Assembly: GCA_951804985.1 (NCBI GenBank) | Contig: OX638130.1 | Coordinates: 77,680,583 to 77,744,582 of the forward strand | Reading direction: 5' to 3' | From: Dryomyza anilis | Taxonomy: Eukaryota; Arthropoda; Insecta; Diptera; Dryomyzidae | DNA length: 64,000 nt | Part shown: piece after piece, positions 36,392 to 50,162 of the stretch | How the letters are laid out: the number at the start of each line of letters is the position of its first letter | How positions within the stretch are numbered: position 1 is the stretch's first letter | The notes under the pieces: model-generated | The model's input: the letters and a program-made list of their open reading frames with translations, nothing else | What the model was told of the DNA's origin: nothing | Databases searched by the model: none | Position numbers and translations under genes: made by a program

Positions 36392-37296
36392 CACAGAAAA
36401 AAATATTGTACGTATATATAACAATTGATATTAATAGCAAACAAAATCGTATTCCAATTAAAAATATGAATGTATTTACTAATTAATTAATTGTATTTTC
36501 ACATTTTTTTAATTAAAATATTAATAGGAATTAATTTAATATAATTTCAATACAACTAAATCTTTAATAGTATTAACTACTTTTATTTGTTACTTTTGAC
36601 AAATAAAAGCAACATTGTTTTTTTCTTCTGGATTTCATTTTGTTTTTTGTTTTTGCGTCTCGTGCGTCGGCGGCGTCGTTCTGTTTCTTCTAACATTATT
36701 TTCTTCTACGTTGCGATTTTAAAACAGGATATTACATTATTTAGTGTATGTTATGTTATTAAAGCATTAAAGGGCTCAATTTATGTTTGAGGTCAAGAAT
36801 TTGAACAAACAGCTTATGATGCTCATTTTGTTGCATATTGAATCATTAAAAAGCGAATATCAAATTTTATGTTTGACTCAATTAATTGGCCCACCTGTAG
36901 AAGTTGTGAAAACTGACATCGGTAAAACATTCGTTAGGTTGAAAGAATTTTACTTAGCATATCTAACAGTATAAATACTTATTTAATATTTATTTTATGT
37001 TATCTTTTCGACAAATATTTTATTTAATTTAACAAAATATTTAATTGATCCAATTTCTATCGAATGAAATTTTTAATTGATGTTACTAATTAATTAATTA
37101 ATGATTTAAAAATACCCAATAAAAAATATAATCAATATGACAAAAAAATTAATTAATGTTTCTCCAATTAACATATTCTCATTATTACGAATATGGGATT
37201 CAATGCTACTAAAAGTTACATCGGCTGAGTTTCAATTAAAAATTAATTGGATTGATTAACATTTTAGTTATATTTACACACTTTTTTTTCTGTGTG
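36392..37296. mobile_element. TA-flanked MITE N, CACAGAAAAAAA ends
   Basis: Starts CACAGAAAAAAATATTG after TA (36390-36391) and ends CACTTTTTTTTCTGTGTG before TA (37297-37298). The 905-bp interior is AT-rich with TTAATTAATT-type words and has no transposase. Two short frames (36587-36790 and 36783-36974) show no known domain. Termini resemble those of family C and of the repeat at 29105. Confidence 0.65.
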
Positions 37297-38433
37297 TACC
37301 ATTTGTTAAGTTATGCAGAAGTATATATATGATATAGTGTTTTCGTACTGGTGATTTCGCTCCCACTTTTGTCAAATAAATTTGAACATTGGTTATGTGG
37401 AAATTGAAACGAAAATGTTGTCTACAGACACATTTTCAAATCAATATTCTGATTTTTTAAAATTAATAAGGCGTTGGATTGCAATATATTTTGGTAAGTT
37501 TAATTGCTAATTATAAGCGGACAGATACAGTATTGTACACTTTCTTCCTCTGTTAACTTCAATCTGTAAAATTTCACTTCCACATAACCAATGTTTTCGG
37601 CAACGACGCCAGCAAACTCGGATGGAATCTCTATTAAAAATGTATACTCTCTAGTTATGTAAAATTTCTAATGTTGTTCCTAAAAACTATCAAACTCAAA
37701 TCATAATATTGAAAGAAATAACCATTTTTAGACAAACATTAAAGGTCCATTCATATCAGACAGCACGTTGCGTATCATGCACGACAAATATTCTCCAGTA
37801 CATTTTATATGAGAATGTTCATATCATGCGTTTTGGGTCCGTTCATGCACGTATAGTATCATGCAAAATGTTTTTGCATGAGCCTGCCGCATGCATTGTT
37901 GTATAAATATAAAATATTTACTGCTTTTGGATATTGTAGTGCTATTGTAGTATTTTCAAATTATTTTTATTAACAAGACTACCCTTTTATTAAGTCAAAA
38001 TTTTTAAATCAAATTTAAATTTTAATTTTAATAAACATTAAAAATAGGCCACAATTTTTAATAGCTTGTATGCTGCATAAGAAATTCCAGTAGCATGAGA
38101 GGCTACATATTAATTTTTACTACGATAAATAAACTTCGCAGCGATTTGTGACATTTATAACGAGACGCAAATGCGTAATAAAACGATGTTCATTAGAAGT
38201 TTTGAAATCTTTGTGTTTCTTTAGCAGTGCTTCCCCACTTATGGGGATGGCCAACACTTTCTGCTGGCTAACAAGAATTACTTGCGACCAGCTTTATCTT
38301 CTGAAACAAAATGAGTCAACAATAGATAATTCATAATTTCAATCGCTTTATTTGTCTCGCAATATTTTACAATGATTTGTATTAATTTAATATGTGATTG
38401 GTTATATACTGGTTAATAATATACAAGGGGAGA

Positions 38434-40044
38434 TTAAAGGTCCATTCATATCATACAGCACGTTGCGTATCATGCACGAAGCGTATCATGCACGACAAAT
38501 ATTCTTCAGTACATTTTATATGAGAGTGTTCATATCATGCGTTTTGGGTCCGTTAATGCACGTATCGTATCATACAAAATATTTTTGCAGGAGCTAGCCA
38601 CATGCATTGTTGTAGAAATATAAAATATTTACTGCTTTTTCATGATTTTATTTCAAAAATTTTGATGTTGTAGTGGAATTGTAGTATTTTCTAATTATTT
38701 TTATTAACAAGACTACCCTATTTTTAAGTCAAAAAATTTTAAATTAAATTTAAATTTGAATTTTAATTAAAATAACTTTAAAAATAACTTTAAACGGAAA
38801 TGTAGATCGAAAATAAATGTAAAATGACCTTAAGTCCACGGCATTATATGAGCTCGCGGACAAAAGTGATCCTGAAAAACAAGAATCAAATCACAACTGC
38901 AACGGAGACATGACATGTCATGTGCACATGCCGGCGTATCATGGAAGAATTGCTTCCATTGCCAATCAACGACCTATAATACCAGCTGCAAGGGAAACCG
39001 TCTGTCATATAGGCAGCGTTTTTATTCTCAACCTATTCGCGGAGCAGTGGAAAAGCGCAAATTGATCTGCTGCGTCAGGCATTCGATTGCTAAATAGGAA
39101 TACGCACAGATCTTGAAGGGACTTTAAAAGTGGTGTAACTGGCACTGCTACGGTTGATGAGAAAGAGTGAGAGCAGCTGTAATCAAGCATGTCACCGATA
39201 TCCAGAAAGAAATACAACAGCAATATTCCATAATTTAATTATAAAAACGAAACTTTTATAATGCGATCGTAAAGTTTATTTCAAATAAATTACATGGAAG
39301 TGCAACAATTGTTTTGGTCAAAACTTAATTACATTTTTTGCGTAGCGAATGACAGCTCCATTGCTTTATCATCTCGCAGACGCATTTCCATGGTTGTTTT
39401 TGGCAGCCAACTGCCTGTCGTCTAACTTTTTCATACGTGCAGTTCCTGTGTCTACGAATGTTTGTAGTTAGAAATCAATGCGATGGCCAGGTCTGTTGCG
39501 CGTAAATACGTTCTAATCGTCCCAACCGCTACCTTGTATTCAAATTCATTGTATTCAAATTCAAATTCGATGCGACATAAGGGATCGGTCGGTCGGTGTG
39601 TGATAGCTTCCTGTGGGACTTCGTTACAAAGTGTGTAAGGGTTCGCCGAAGGCTTTATCCAATAGCAGAATGCACCAGAGTAGTGACGCCAATGTTATTG
39701 ATTTGGTGATCATATAAAAGTATGATTTCAAAATAACTGCTGCGACCAAGCCCATTACCGAGGTTAAATCGCCCGAGATTTTTATCAACACAATCGAATC
39801 GTATTATTTAAGACAATTTAATTTTAAAATTCTTAATTTAATGTTATTTTAAATTTTGTTTACAATTAATTAATTTGACAGTAATTGAAAGAGTTTCCGG
39901 CTTATAATAAATGTATGAAAAGTACTTTATATTTTACAACCCTAATTGTTTCGCATGATACTGATATGAACGCCTTTGCATGTGCGTGCATGATACGCTA
40001 CGTGCAGGATACGCAACGTGCTGTCTGATATGAATGGACCTTAA
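38434..40044. mobile_element. Inner TTAA-flanked TIR element G2, nested in G1
   Basis: Same ends as G1 (TTAA at 38434-38437 and 40041-40044). Its right 290 bp (39757-40044) are homologous to the right 290 bp of G1 (40610-40897), including a leader CTCGGGCGATTTAACCTCGG on the minus strand, but the sequence after the leader differs. G2 has a signal-peptide-like frame (39624-39713) and GC-richer patches at 38900-39230 and 39330-39560 that I cannot assign. Confidence 0.75.
39624..39713 (-). pseudogene. Signal-peptide-like exon fragment inside G2
   Basis: A 29-codon frame, MITKSITLASLLWCIL, then LLDKAFGEP, with a basic start, a long hydrophobic core and an AFG-EP-like cleavage site: a typical secretory signal peptide. 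It stops soon after. It follows the element leader on the minus strand. It could be the first exon of a secreted aminopeptidase, because G1 carries an aminopeptidase piece after the same leader; this is inference only. Confidence 0.4.
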
Positions 40045-40084
40045 AGTATTTGAAAAGTTTGGAATATTTAAGAAGTCTGTGCTT

Positions 40085-40605
40085 ATTTAAACGCCTTGCA
40101 GAGCGGGCTCTTCAGTCGTCTGCTCTATCTCCGTCTGTGCTGCCAACCAGCTGCCAACTTTGTCCTTGTTCTGCGCCAGCCACTCGATATTATAGTTGAC
40201 GGTCTAGAACGCACGATTGCGTACAGCGGTGCCGGCGCACGCATCTGGGTACTTGTCAAAGAACTCTTTCATGATCTTAGATCAAGCTAAGGTCTACGCG
40301 ATGTGAAATGTACTGCAGAGAAGTGAAGTAGTATTGGCCTGCACGTAGTTCTTGTTCCAGGTCAGATGGATATAGCGCTGCTGCAGAATCCATTGCTTCT
40401 TTACGGCAGACAGCGCTTTGATCTTTTCCTAGGCGTCGCGCTCTGCCACAAACAGATCTAGTACCTGGTGTCCGTTCTGCTCATTGGCAGACTCTTATAT
40501 TCCTTAATAGTAGACGGTGGCACGTATATCGAGGTCTGGGCGAGTTTCTGGCTTTGTTAGCCAAACGTTAAAACGCTGCTTTCTGCAAAGCGGCCTGGTG
40601 CCTAT
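40085..40605 (-). pseudogene. M1 aminopeptidase N C-terminal (ERAP1_C-like) fragment
   Basis: Minus strand. SANEQNGHQVLDLFVAERDA, stop, EKIKALSAVKKQWILQQRYI, HLTWNKNYVQAN, then IMKEFFDKYPDACAGTAVRN, stop, NYNIEWLAQNKDKVGSWLAA. This is like the last helical domain of insect aminopeptidase N (a block ending NIKWLxxNxxxVxxWL). Several stops and a frameshift break it; the catalytic HEXXH domain is absent. The living enzyme trims peptides at the gut surface. The fragment begins just after the leader CTCGGGCTATTTAACATCGG of the TTAA element. Confidence 0.72.
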
Positions 40606-40952
40606 TACCGATGTTAAATAGCCCGAGAAACTATTCGTTAACACGATGTGATTGCTTTATTATTTTAATTAATAAATTTTGCATTTATTGTTGTTTTAAA
40701 TTATATATATATATATATTTAATTATTTTGACAATAAATGTAAGAGTTGCCGGTTTATAACAAAAGTATAAAAAAGATTTTATATATTACAACCCTAATT
40801 ATTTTGCATGCTGCTGATATGAACGCCTTTGCATGAACGTGCATGATACGCTACGTGCATGATACGTAACGTGCTGTCTGATATGAATGGACCTTAAAGC
40901 TTCAATTTGTGCGTTTTACAGTCTGATTTCATGATCTTCAGTTTCCATTAAA

Positions 40953-41717
40953 CCCAAGTAACCACTTTGTGGCAACTTAAGTGGTAGCCACACAGTTGCC
41001 ATTAAAGTGTTTGTTATAAATCATGCGAAATATACTTATTTGCCACCCAATTGCCAGTTAAAAAGCCCCGGGGCGAGGCTTAGTGTCCACAAATTTTGAT
41101 CCATTTAAGTTTCGGTTCACCTATTTCGAACTTGAACTGTAATTTTAACTTTAACTGTAATTTATGTGTAGATTAAAAATAAAAATATTAAAGATCCTAC
41201 GCAGTGCCATTGACGTGAATGTTTGTCCTGTAAAAAAATATTAAAAATATACAAGGCATAATAATAGAAGTCTTTACGAACAGAGTTTTCGACAAACTAC
41301 AACTCTAATTTAACAAACGGTTCAAGTTTTCGGGTTAAAGCTTATATTCTACCCCCTCCAATTTTTACGCGCACACAAAAAAAATGCAATTTGTGAAAAT
41401 TTATTAATATTGTGATTTTCTTTAATTTTTAAATTATGCTTTTGCGGATGTATAATTTTGCGACAAAACTTTTTGTCGTATGACTTATATATTTCATCAT
41501 TGTGACATATTATTGCATTGTCCCAAACATGTTCTTAGCCACCCCTTTAGAACTAAATGTATGTTCCATTATAAGAATGTATGACTTATATATCACAGCA
41601 TTGCGACATATTATTGCGTATGTTCCAAAATGTTATTAGTCACCTTTTTAGGACTACATATTATTAGTTTGCAACACTGGTGTGTTTGTGGCAATTGTCG
41701 AGCCGTGGTTGCTTGGG
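40953..41717. mobile_element. TIR element E with CCCAAG ends
   Basis: The left end CCCAAGTAACCACTTTGTGG and the right end read inward, CCCAAGCAACCACGGCTCGA, form inverted repeats followed by a TTGTGGCAA word on each side. Partial relatives are at 27650-27851 (right end) and 30598-30714 (left end, inverted). It shares the CCCAAG(N)AAC ends and the AA flank with element M. Contains two copies of a 60-bp ATGTTCCATTAT...ATTGCG segment. No ORF. Confidence 0.65.
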
Positions 41718-42636
41718 AAGAAATCTCAACACGTATGTTAGATCTATTTAGAATTAATGTGCCTATAAAGTGAGCCTTTGATATAAAGAAAAGTCATAAT
41801 TCATTTATTTGCATTAAAAATGTTTTTTAATATTTCACATTCAATTTTCAACCTGAGCTTGAGCCTAACTGGAATTTATGTATATATTGTGTTGTTAAGA
41901 AAAATTTATAATTTGATTATACAATTTAAATGTTTTAATATTCTAATATTGGCCATTTTCTATTCATCAAATTAGTCAAATATATATAAAAAAAATATAT
42001 AAAAATTCTATATTTTACGTATTTGCAAAAATATTAAAAGCTACCATTATTTTGAGACATCTATCACTATTTTTTGCCAATATACCAAAAATTATAATTT
42101 AAAGTGACAACACTGGTTAAATAATTTAGTACTTTTGCATTCTTTTGTTTGTCATGTTTTCAATCACCAATCAAAATCCAATAATATTACGAGAAAAATG
42201 CAACGAAAATGATTATTTTTATAGTTTTGCAGAAAACATTTTGAAGACTTCATTAAAAAGTATAGCATAGTTCGTTAAGATTTTTCCGTAAGAATATGTA
42301 ATTGGTTTTTGTGGTAAACATATGTGATATGATGAAGCTTAATAATTATGCCATAATACTGAGAATAGAAAAAAACAAGTAATTACTGACAATCAATCGA
42401 GGCTTTTTGACGAAGAAAGTGTTTAAAAAAGAAATGACTGACAATAGAGTCGTTTTTTGAAACGAAGAAGAATTGTGAAAATATTTTTTTTGACAGGTTC
42501 GTGAAAAAAATTGATCACATTTTATAAAAATAAATTTATTACTGCAAAACAGTAATGTCCTCGGCAAGTCTTGAGTTATTTTATTTTAAAAAGTAAAATA
42601 CAAATGTTAATAATGGTTCCTATTTGTTTTATTTAG

Positions 42637-43970
<1,334 letters not shown>

Positions 43971-43984
43971 TAAACAAATAGAAA

Positions 43985-45779
43985 AAATAGTAATTTGTTG
44001 TGCATATCATGAACTGGCTTGTGCATATTTTGAACTGGCTTTTTTTTAAACTGATTTGACCACTTAAAAACAGGGGGTTTAGGTTTTATTAATGTTTAAC
44101 GAAAATATTAACAAGATTTTAAATATATATGAACAAATCCGAAAAAAATTATTCGGTTAAATTACGAAAATATGTATTGAATAAGTGTTGTGAAGTTGAT
44201 TTTTATAATTCAAGAGAATTTTACGTTAAAAGCATCCCGAAAATTGGTGTGAATCTCAAGCTTGAAACTTATGAACCGCGTTAGCGGCATGACGACAACT
44301 AGTCCTTCTCGACAAATGCAGTTGACAATTTTATCTCACTTCTTTTGAATGCTATATCGATGAAACACCATAGATTATATCAATTATATATAGTCATAAA
44401 TAACACAAGAAAATCACAAACCATTCTTAAAACGAACAAAAATATCGATTGTCGTCTGTCAAATTAAGTTATATTAATATTGGCAACAGCGCCATTTGTC
44501 GCTATGTCGTCATTTCGCTTTGTCATAACAATTTTTGTTTCCATATAAATTCATATTTTTTTAATTTTGACAAATCGTCGCTTGACTAAACGATTGTTGT
44601 ATGTTACATTCGACGTATGTTGCCTGTAAAATTTACTAGACAATATTTTATTTGTCAATGTCAGATGCGAATTTTGTATCGATAAATTGTCGTATGTGAA
44701 AAATCACCGCATATACGACATAATGACCACTGAACCGTTCGTGACCTTTCATATATGAAAAATCACCACATCTCGGAAATTATAGAAGATATCGAAAAAG
44801 TGATAACAGCAATCGAAAGATTCTGCTTTAAAATATATAACTGCATTAAAATCTCAAAATCGTAATTCTTCACATACCACAATCTTTTAATCAAGTTATG
44901 AAATATAGCCATGATGTTGTCGCGCCAAATAGAGATGTTTCGTATTTTGCCAAAAAATTGATACGCTGAGATGCTCGTAACAGTTGACATTTTTGTAAAA
45001 CACTTAATAATGCAATTAATTGGGCACCATTTAAATTAATGCGTATTTGCATATGTTATAAATACTGCATAAACAAGGTCATTCTGTTTTGAATTTGTTT
45101 ATTTACAATTAATTCCCTACAATCGGCGTATTTCTTGAGATTTTTTTATATTTTTTGTCAGAATTGAGATTTTAATCACAATTATTATAACAAGAAAATT
45201 TAAAGTTTTTTATTTGAATAAATTATAAACAAACAATTTTAACATATTAGAATATCCTTAAGATTAAAGTTTTTAGGACAAATAAACTTAAAAAAGTGCA
45301 TATTAATTATATGAATAATACACCAAATTCGTGTAATTTGTTTTTAAGTAAAGCGTTAAATATAATGTGTGTATGCAACATCTATAACTTTTATTTTTTC
45401 ATTTTTTATTTTTTTATTCAGTCAATGAAAACAATCCTTACAGACAAGCGTATTACAATACATCTTAAAACCATAGTTGCAAGTTAGTGGGATAAAAATA
45501 GTTCGTTTTTATCCCACTTTACCTTAAAAACGTTTTATATTAAAATATTTTTTTTATATTTTTTATTTTATTATAAAGTTTTTTTATTTTAAAAATCGAA
45601 TTTAAAATATTAATATTCATTTGTTTATGTACGTGCAGACATAAAGTAATTTCATTTTTTAATCCTTCATTTATTATAAATTTTAATATCTACTGAATTT
45701 TAAAGTACAATTGATTTTAAGTATAGATATTTAAATATTAATAATATTCATCCAATCGTTTAAGATTGCCTTTTGTGTA
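43985..45779. other. AT-rich intron part, no recognised feature
   Basis: No gene, RNA or clear element end seen. Near 44270-44770 the sequence is richer in GTCG/CGAC words, which may be an old repeat, but I could not define its ends. Confidence 0.5.
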
Positions 45780-46840
45780 CCCAAATAGACAAACATACAA
45801 CAAATTCACATCATATCTACATAAAATATCATGTCAATCATTCTCCGCACCGGTGTGTCGCTTATGATGGAACATATGAGCCAGTTTTTATTAAAATAAT
45901 TGAGTCAATGAATATAAGCAGCATGAGATAAAATTCAATTCAACTATGTATTTCAAGCAGTGAAATCAAATGTTTGAAAATATTAAAACATTTATACACT
46001 TCGATATATGATTGCAAAAACATATCATGGTGAAATCATGACATGATGAACAAAAATTTCATATTTGAATCACATTAAACTGTGTTTTTGTAAACCTCAT
46101 ATTCCCCTCAATTATTACTCATAAAAATATGTTTCGATACAAGCTAATTTTTGGCTCATTTGAACATCATAATGTGATTTTATTTTTCATATATGCCTTA
46201 TTTTACATTAAAAAAATTCTTTTATATGAGCGTAATTTTCGCATTATTTGTGATTGTAAAATGTACATTATTTCAATTATGAAACATCCATTAATTGAAT
46301 CGACCGACTTCTTTATGTTGTTTTTGTAGCGGTTGATGGGCAAGATACGGCAGTTTTTGTGTTTGACTGTGCTGGACATTTACGTGTCTGATCTGTGAAT
46401 TCATCTATGGATATATTTTCTTATTTAAAATTTTCGAAATACTCTACATAATTAATAGTACCTTTTTCTTTTGGACACCGTTTATTTCAAGCATCTCTCA
46501 AGCTTTTCAACAATTTTTTTCTATCTTTAACAATTATTTAAATGCCTACCAAAATTTGTTTGAATGAAAATCATGATATATGAAAATCTTATTCATATTT
46601 AAGTCATATAATGAGCACTGCTTGATTTTTAAATATGCAGAAATAAAATAAATGAAATATGGACTCACTTTTTGTACATAAAATGATTTTCAGATGGTGA
46701 AATCATATTGATCTTATATTTAAAGGAATTTATTATTTTTAAAATTTCAGCATAGTGAACTCATGAAATGATTTCACATACTTATCATGATAACATATTT
46801 TATGAATTTATTATATGAAATTCATGAATGTCTATCTGGG
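45780..46840. mobile_element. MITE H, CCCAAATAGACA ends
   Basis: Left end CCCAAATAGACAAACATAC; right end, read inward, CCCAGATAGACATTCATG. The interior repeats CATGAT/ATCATG-type words (CATATCATGGTGAAATCATG, ATGATTTCACATACTTATCA) in both orientations near both ends. Flanks TGTGTA and TGTGTT suggest a short imperfect target duplication. A 66-codon frame at 46129 has no known domain. Confidence 0.6.
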
Positions 46841-46869
46841 TGTGTTCAATGGATTGATTCAAAATCCAA

Positions 46870-47460
46870 AAATGATAAAATGTTTCGCTCCGCGTCGACT
46901 TTCTGAAACTAGGACCTCTAAAACTAAGAACATGCATTTAAAAGCAAAAATAAATTGATCCTATGATGTTGTGCAAAGAGCTCAAGGAACATTTGCATCT
47001 TTAAACGAGCATTTTCAATTATATTATTATTGCTTCAAGAAAAAAAAAAAAAAAATTATTTCAATAGATTTTCTTATGTCCCTAACTTTAAATCTTTTAC
47101 TAAAAACTATGGTTTTTAAAATAATTAGTTTTTAGTTAACCGTTACAGTTTCATGGCATGCCAAACACATAAAATTCTGACTTTATTTATTAATTTGGCT
47201 TTTATTTTTATTTTGCTTTTAAAAGCTTGTTCTTAGTTTCAGAGGTAATAGTTGCAGAAAGTCGACGCGGCGCGAAATCTTTTGCATTTTTTTTTTCCTT
47301 GTCATCATTGTTTTTGAGGGCATGGACTCTATTCTCGTTAGATGAAAAATATAAAATGAGAATGAAATGAGATAAAAACTATTTTAATATTATTATTGTT
47401 TTTGTCTCATTTTCATTCTCATTTTAAATTTCTCATCAAACGAGAATAGGCCCTCGGGTG
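46870..47460. repeat. Two adjacent foldback repeats
   Basis: 46870-46955 pairs with 47205-47292 (shared CCGCGTCGACTTTCTG, then CTAAGAACA). 47325-47380 pairs with 47399-47456 (shared TATTCTCGTT and TGAGAATGAAATGAGA). Both lack ORFs and lie directly behind MITE H. Confidence 0.75.
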
Positions 47461-48310
47461 CTGCATTTTGCAGCACGATAGCAATCTTGCAGTTTTATAT
47501 TTCGTGACCCGTAGTTTCGGTGTATTTTAATTCATTGAAACGTTTGGCACTATATTGCACGTGACCTTTATTAGCATTATTTGTGCATTATTTGAGGTTA
47601 ACTGTCAACCGACCACTTATGTTCAAATACCTCATCAAAATTACATTTCGACGTTGCGCCTAAAAAAGTAGTTGTGTTTTTTTCCAATTTTTTTTATTGC
47701 ATTTTTCAGATGTTCTACCAATTCTCCATCTTTCCACAAAAACAATATTTCAATAACTCAATTGGTCTAGAAGTTAGAAAGTAGCTATGTGAAATAGTAC
47801 TTGAAATTCAGATAAAAAAGTAGTTATGTGCTCGCTTACACATAACTATTTTAAAATATTTCTAACAATACCTGATATTTTGTTCATTTAAATACAGTTA
47901 TGTGTCTTATCATATGTATTTATTAATTAAAAGATGATGGATCTGTTAGAAGGTAGCATGGCAATTGTTTTAAATACGGTGTCCTTAAATTTTATTTTAA
48001 ACGAAAAAACGTGAATGTTTAAATATATTGGTAAAGAAGAAAATCAAGTTAATGATTTTTGTCATGGTCGAAATAATAAAATAAAACTCATATGTTTTGT
48101 ATTCTGATACCGGTATGTTCAACAGGTGTCTAGTTATCAATCATATATGCAAAATTTCGTAATTTTAACGCATATTTAAGGAGAAACACAGGATAGGTAA
48201 TAAATATTTGTCGGTTAAAATTACGGGCATGAGATCGGGTATTCTCAGATTAAAAAATCGAATTATGATATAATAAACGTAAGCATTTCGAAATTAATGT
48301 TGATTATACA

Positions 48311-48386
48311 ATTCATACACAGCTCAAAATGGTGAGAGAGCGCGGCTTAAGTTCTTATAGGACTGTAGCGCCAAACTATTATTATT
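48311..48386 (+). mobile_element. SINE tail fragment, copy 5
   Basis: Only the last 75 bp of the SINE family (ACAGCTCAAAATGGTGAGAG through AAACTATTATTATT), i.e. a 5'-truncated insertion. It abuts the LINE remnant and is oriented opposite to the longer SINE 215 bp away. Confidence 0.75.
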
Positions 48387-48597
48387 CCGCTTCTTTCGAC
48401 ACGTTAAATATGTGATCATTCCAACGGATATCACATTGAATTGATATGCTCAGAACGTCAGGAGCAGCTGACTGCGCAATATCCACATTCTTTTGTGAGA
48501 TAACAGACACCATTGGGTCTTGCTTGCATTAAAATCTACTCTATTTGCAACACTTTTACTCTCAATCTCCAAAGAGTTTGGGCGCTTGTTGAATGAG

Positions 48598-48906
48598 TAA
48601 TAATAATAATAGTTTGGCACTACAGTCCTATAAGAACTTAGGCCGAGCTATCTCACCATTTTGAGCTATGCGTGTTGTATTTGTACTCAAAGTGGTGGGA
48701 CCTACAGTTTATTACCGAATCCGAACGGCTGGTGAGAGCTTTTCATAGGCAATATTTTACTCTCGTAGGTTTGCCATTTACTGCCGAGAGGTAGCGCGGT
48801 GTAGAAAAATGTTTCTATGAAAAGATGTTGTTAGCCCCAGTCCAGACTTGAACCGGGGACCTTTCGGTTCGCAGTCCAACGCACTAACCACTGAGCTACC
48901 GCGGCT
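48598..48906 (-). mobile_element. tRNA-derived SINE, copy 3, inside the LINE
   Basis: Full-length minus-strand copy with the tRNA-like head at the high-coordinate end and an (ATT)n tail at 48598-48612. The LINE reading frame stops at its head and resumes behind its tail, so it inserted after the LINE. CATTCA-type words on both sides may be the target duplication. Confidence 0.88.
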
Positions 48907-49925
48907 ACGAGTATGAATGACAAAGAGCGAGTATGAATGACAAATGTTACTGTCATCTGCAAAGGAATAAATTGGGTTCTGGGTCTATGACAGAAGGTCA
49001 TTGATAAATACCAGAAATAGGGACGGGGATAGGACGGACCCTTCGGAACTCCAGAATTCGTATTGAACAACCATGGAGAAAACTCAATATCCATTGAGTA
49101 AATGATTCACCGACACCAAATGCAATTAGTTTTGAAACGAGGACTTTATGCCACACTCGATCAAAAGCCTTGGAAATATCAATCTCCTTACTCTCCCCGA
49201 AAAGGTGAACACAATTATTCTACTTTTCGGAGAGGACCGCCATCAAGTCACCTGTGGATCTGACCCTACGGAAACCGTATTGTCGGTCACTGAGCAATTC
49301 GTTGTGCTCAAGATAGTTCACAAGGTGGAAGTTAATTGCGCTCTCCATTATCTTGGAGAGCGAAGAGCATATTGCAATGGGTCGGTAATTGGCAGGGTTC
49401 GTAGCCTCGCCCTTTTTCAAAACTGGCTGAACATTGACAACTTTCCAACAAAATGGAAAAACTCCTGTCGTGTAGGAGATGTTGAAAGGTTACGCAACGG
49501 ACAAGCCAGCGTTGACAAGCACTTCTTCAACACAAGGGCAGATATGCCATCTGGCCCAGAGGTTTTTTTAATATTGAGGTTTGCTAAAACCTTTTTAACT
49601 TCCCGAATTCGAAAATGTATCTCAGGCATTGTAGAAGAAACAAAATCGACAACGGGCAGTAGTTGATTACTGTTAACCAGGAGCGTTGATTTATTAGCAA
49701 ATAAATCGGCCAAGAGATTAGCTTTATCAACCGGGTCAGTGAAGATCTGGCCATTCATAATAAGAGTTGGAGTAGACGATGTCGTCTGATTCTTCACCCT
49801 TTTAACAAATGACCAGACATTTTTACATTTAGAGTAGGACCTTTTTCCGCGCGTTGTGTTCGTGAAGAAAACTTTTGAAACTTTTCGCGCGAAATCACGG
49901 CATTACAGCGATTCCTAGCCAGAGG

Positions 49926-50162
49926 GGTTACTATGTATCGCGATTCGAAAGTCAATGCTATACGAAAGTCAATTTAATTCGAAGAACAAAGCGTTACGAA
50001 GGCAAATTCATACAATCTAAAGGAATTGAATAGGTAGACGTGTTGTCACTTTGTGAATTTGAATACGAAAGTTCCAATTTTGAATGCGAAAGTCACACTA
50101 TTAAAGTACCATTTATTAGAATGCGAGTAATATCATTTTTCGAATCGCATTACAGAGTAACC
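49926..50162. mobile_element. Short MITE with GGTTACT ends inside the LINE
   Basis: The ends GGTTACTATGTATCGCGATT and, read inward from the right, GGTTACTCTGTAATGCGATT are inverted repeats, each followed by CGAAA. The centre repeats ACGAAAGTC/TACGAA words. It splits the LINE between the endonuclease linker and the RT start. Confidence 0.75.

Larger units (their letters stand above)
37739..40897. mobile_element. Outer TTAA-flanked TIR element G1 with captured sequence
   Basis: The left end AGGTCCATTCATATCAGACA, then GCACGTTGCGTATCATGCAC, and the right end read inward (GGTCCATTCATATCAGACAG) are inverted repeats bounded by TTAA at 37739-37742 and 40894-40897, as for piggyBac-like elements. Subterminal regions contain repeated GTTCATATCA and GTATCATGCACG words. 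The interior includes a second, complete copy (38434-40044) and an aminopeptidase fragment (40085-40605, minus). No transposase was seen; the assignment rests on TTAA and TIRs only. Confidence 0.75.

Noticed and set aside
36587..36974. Two consecutive short plus-strand frames
   Set aside because: Located inside MITE N, low complexity, no family resemblance.
44763..45487. Short AT-rich frames in the Usp7 intron
   Set aside because: Composition-driven, no motif, no start context or neighbours that support a gene.
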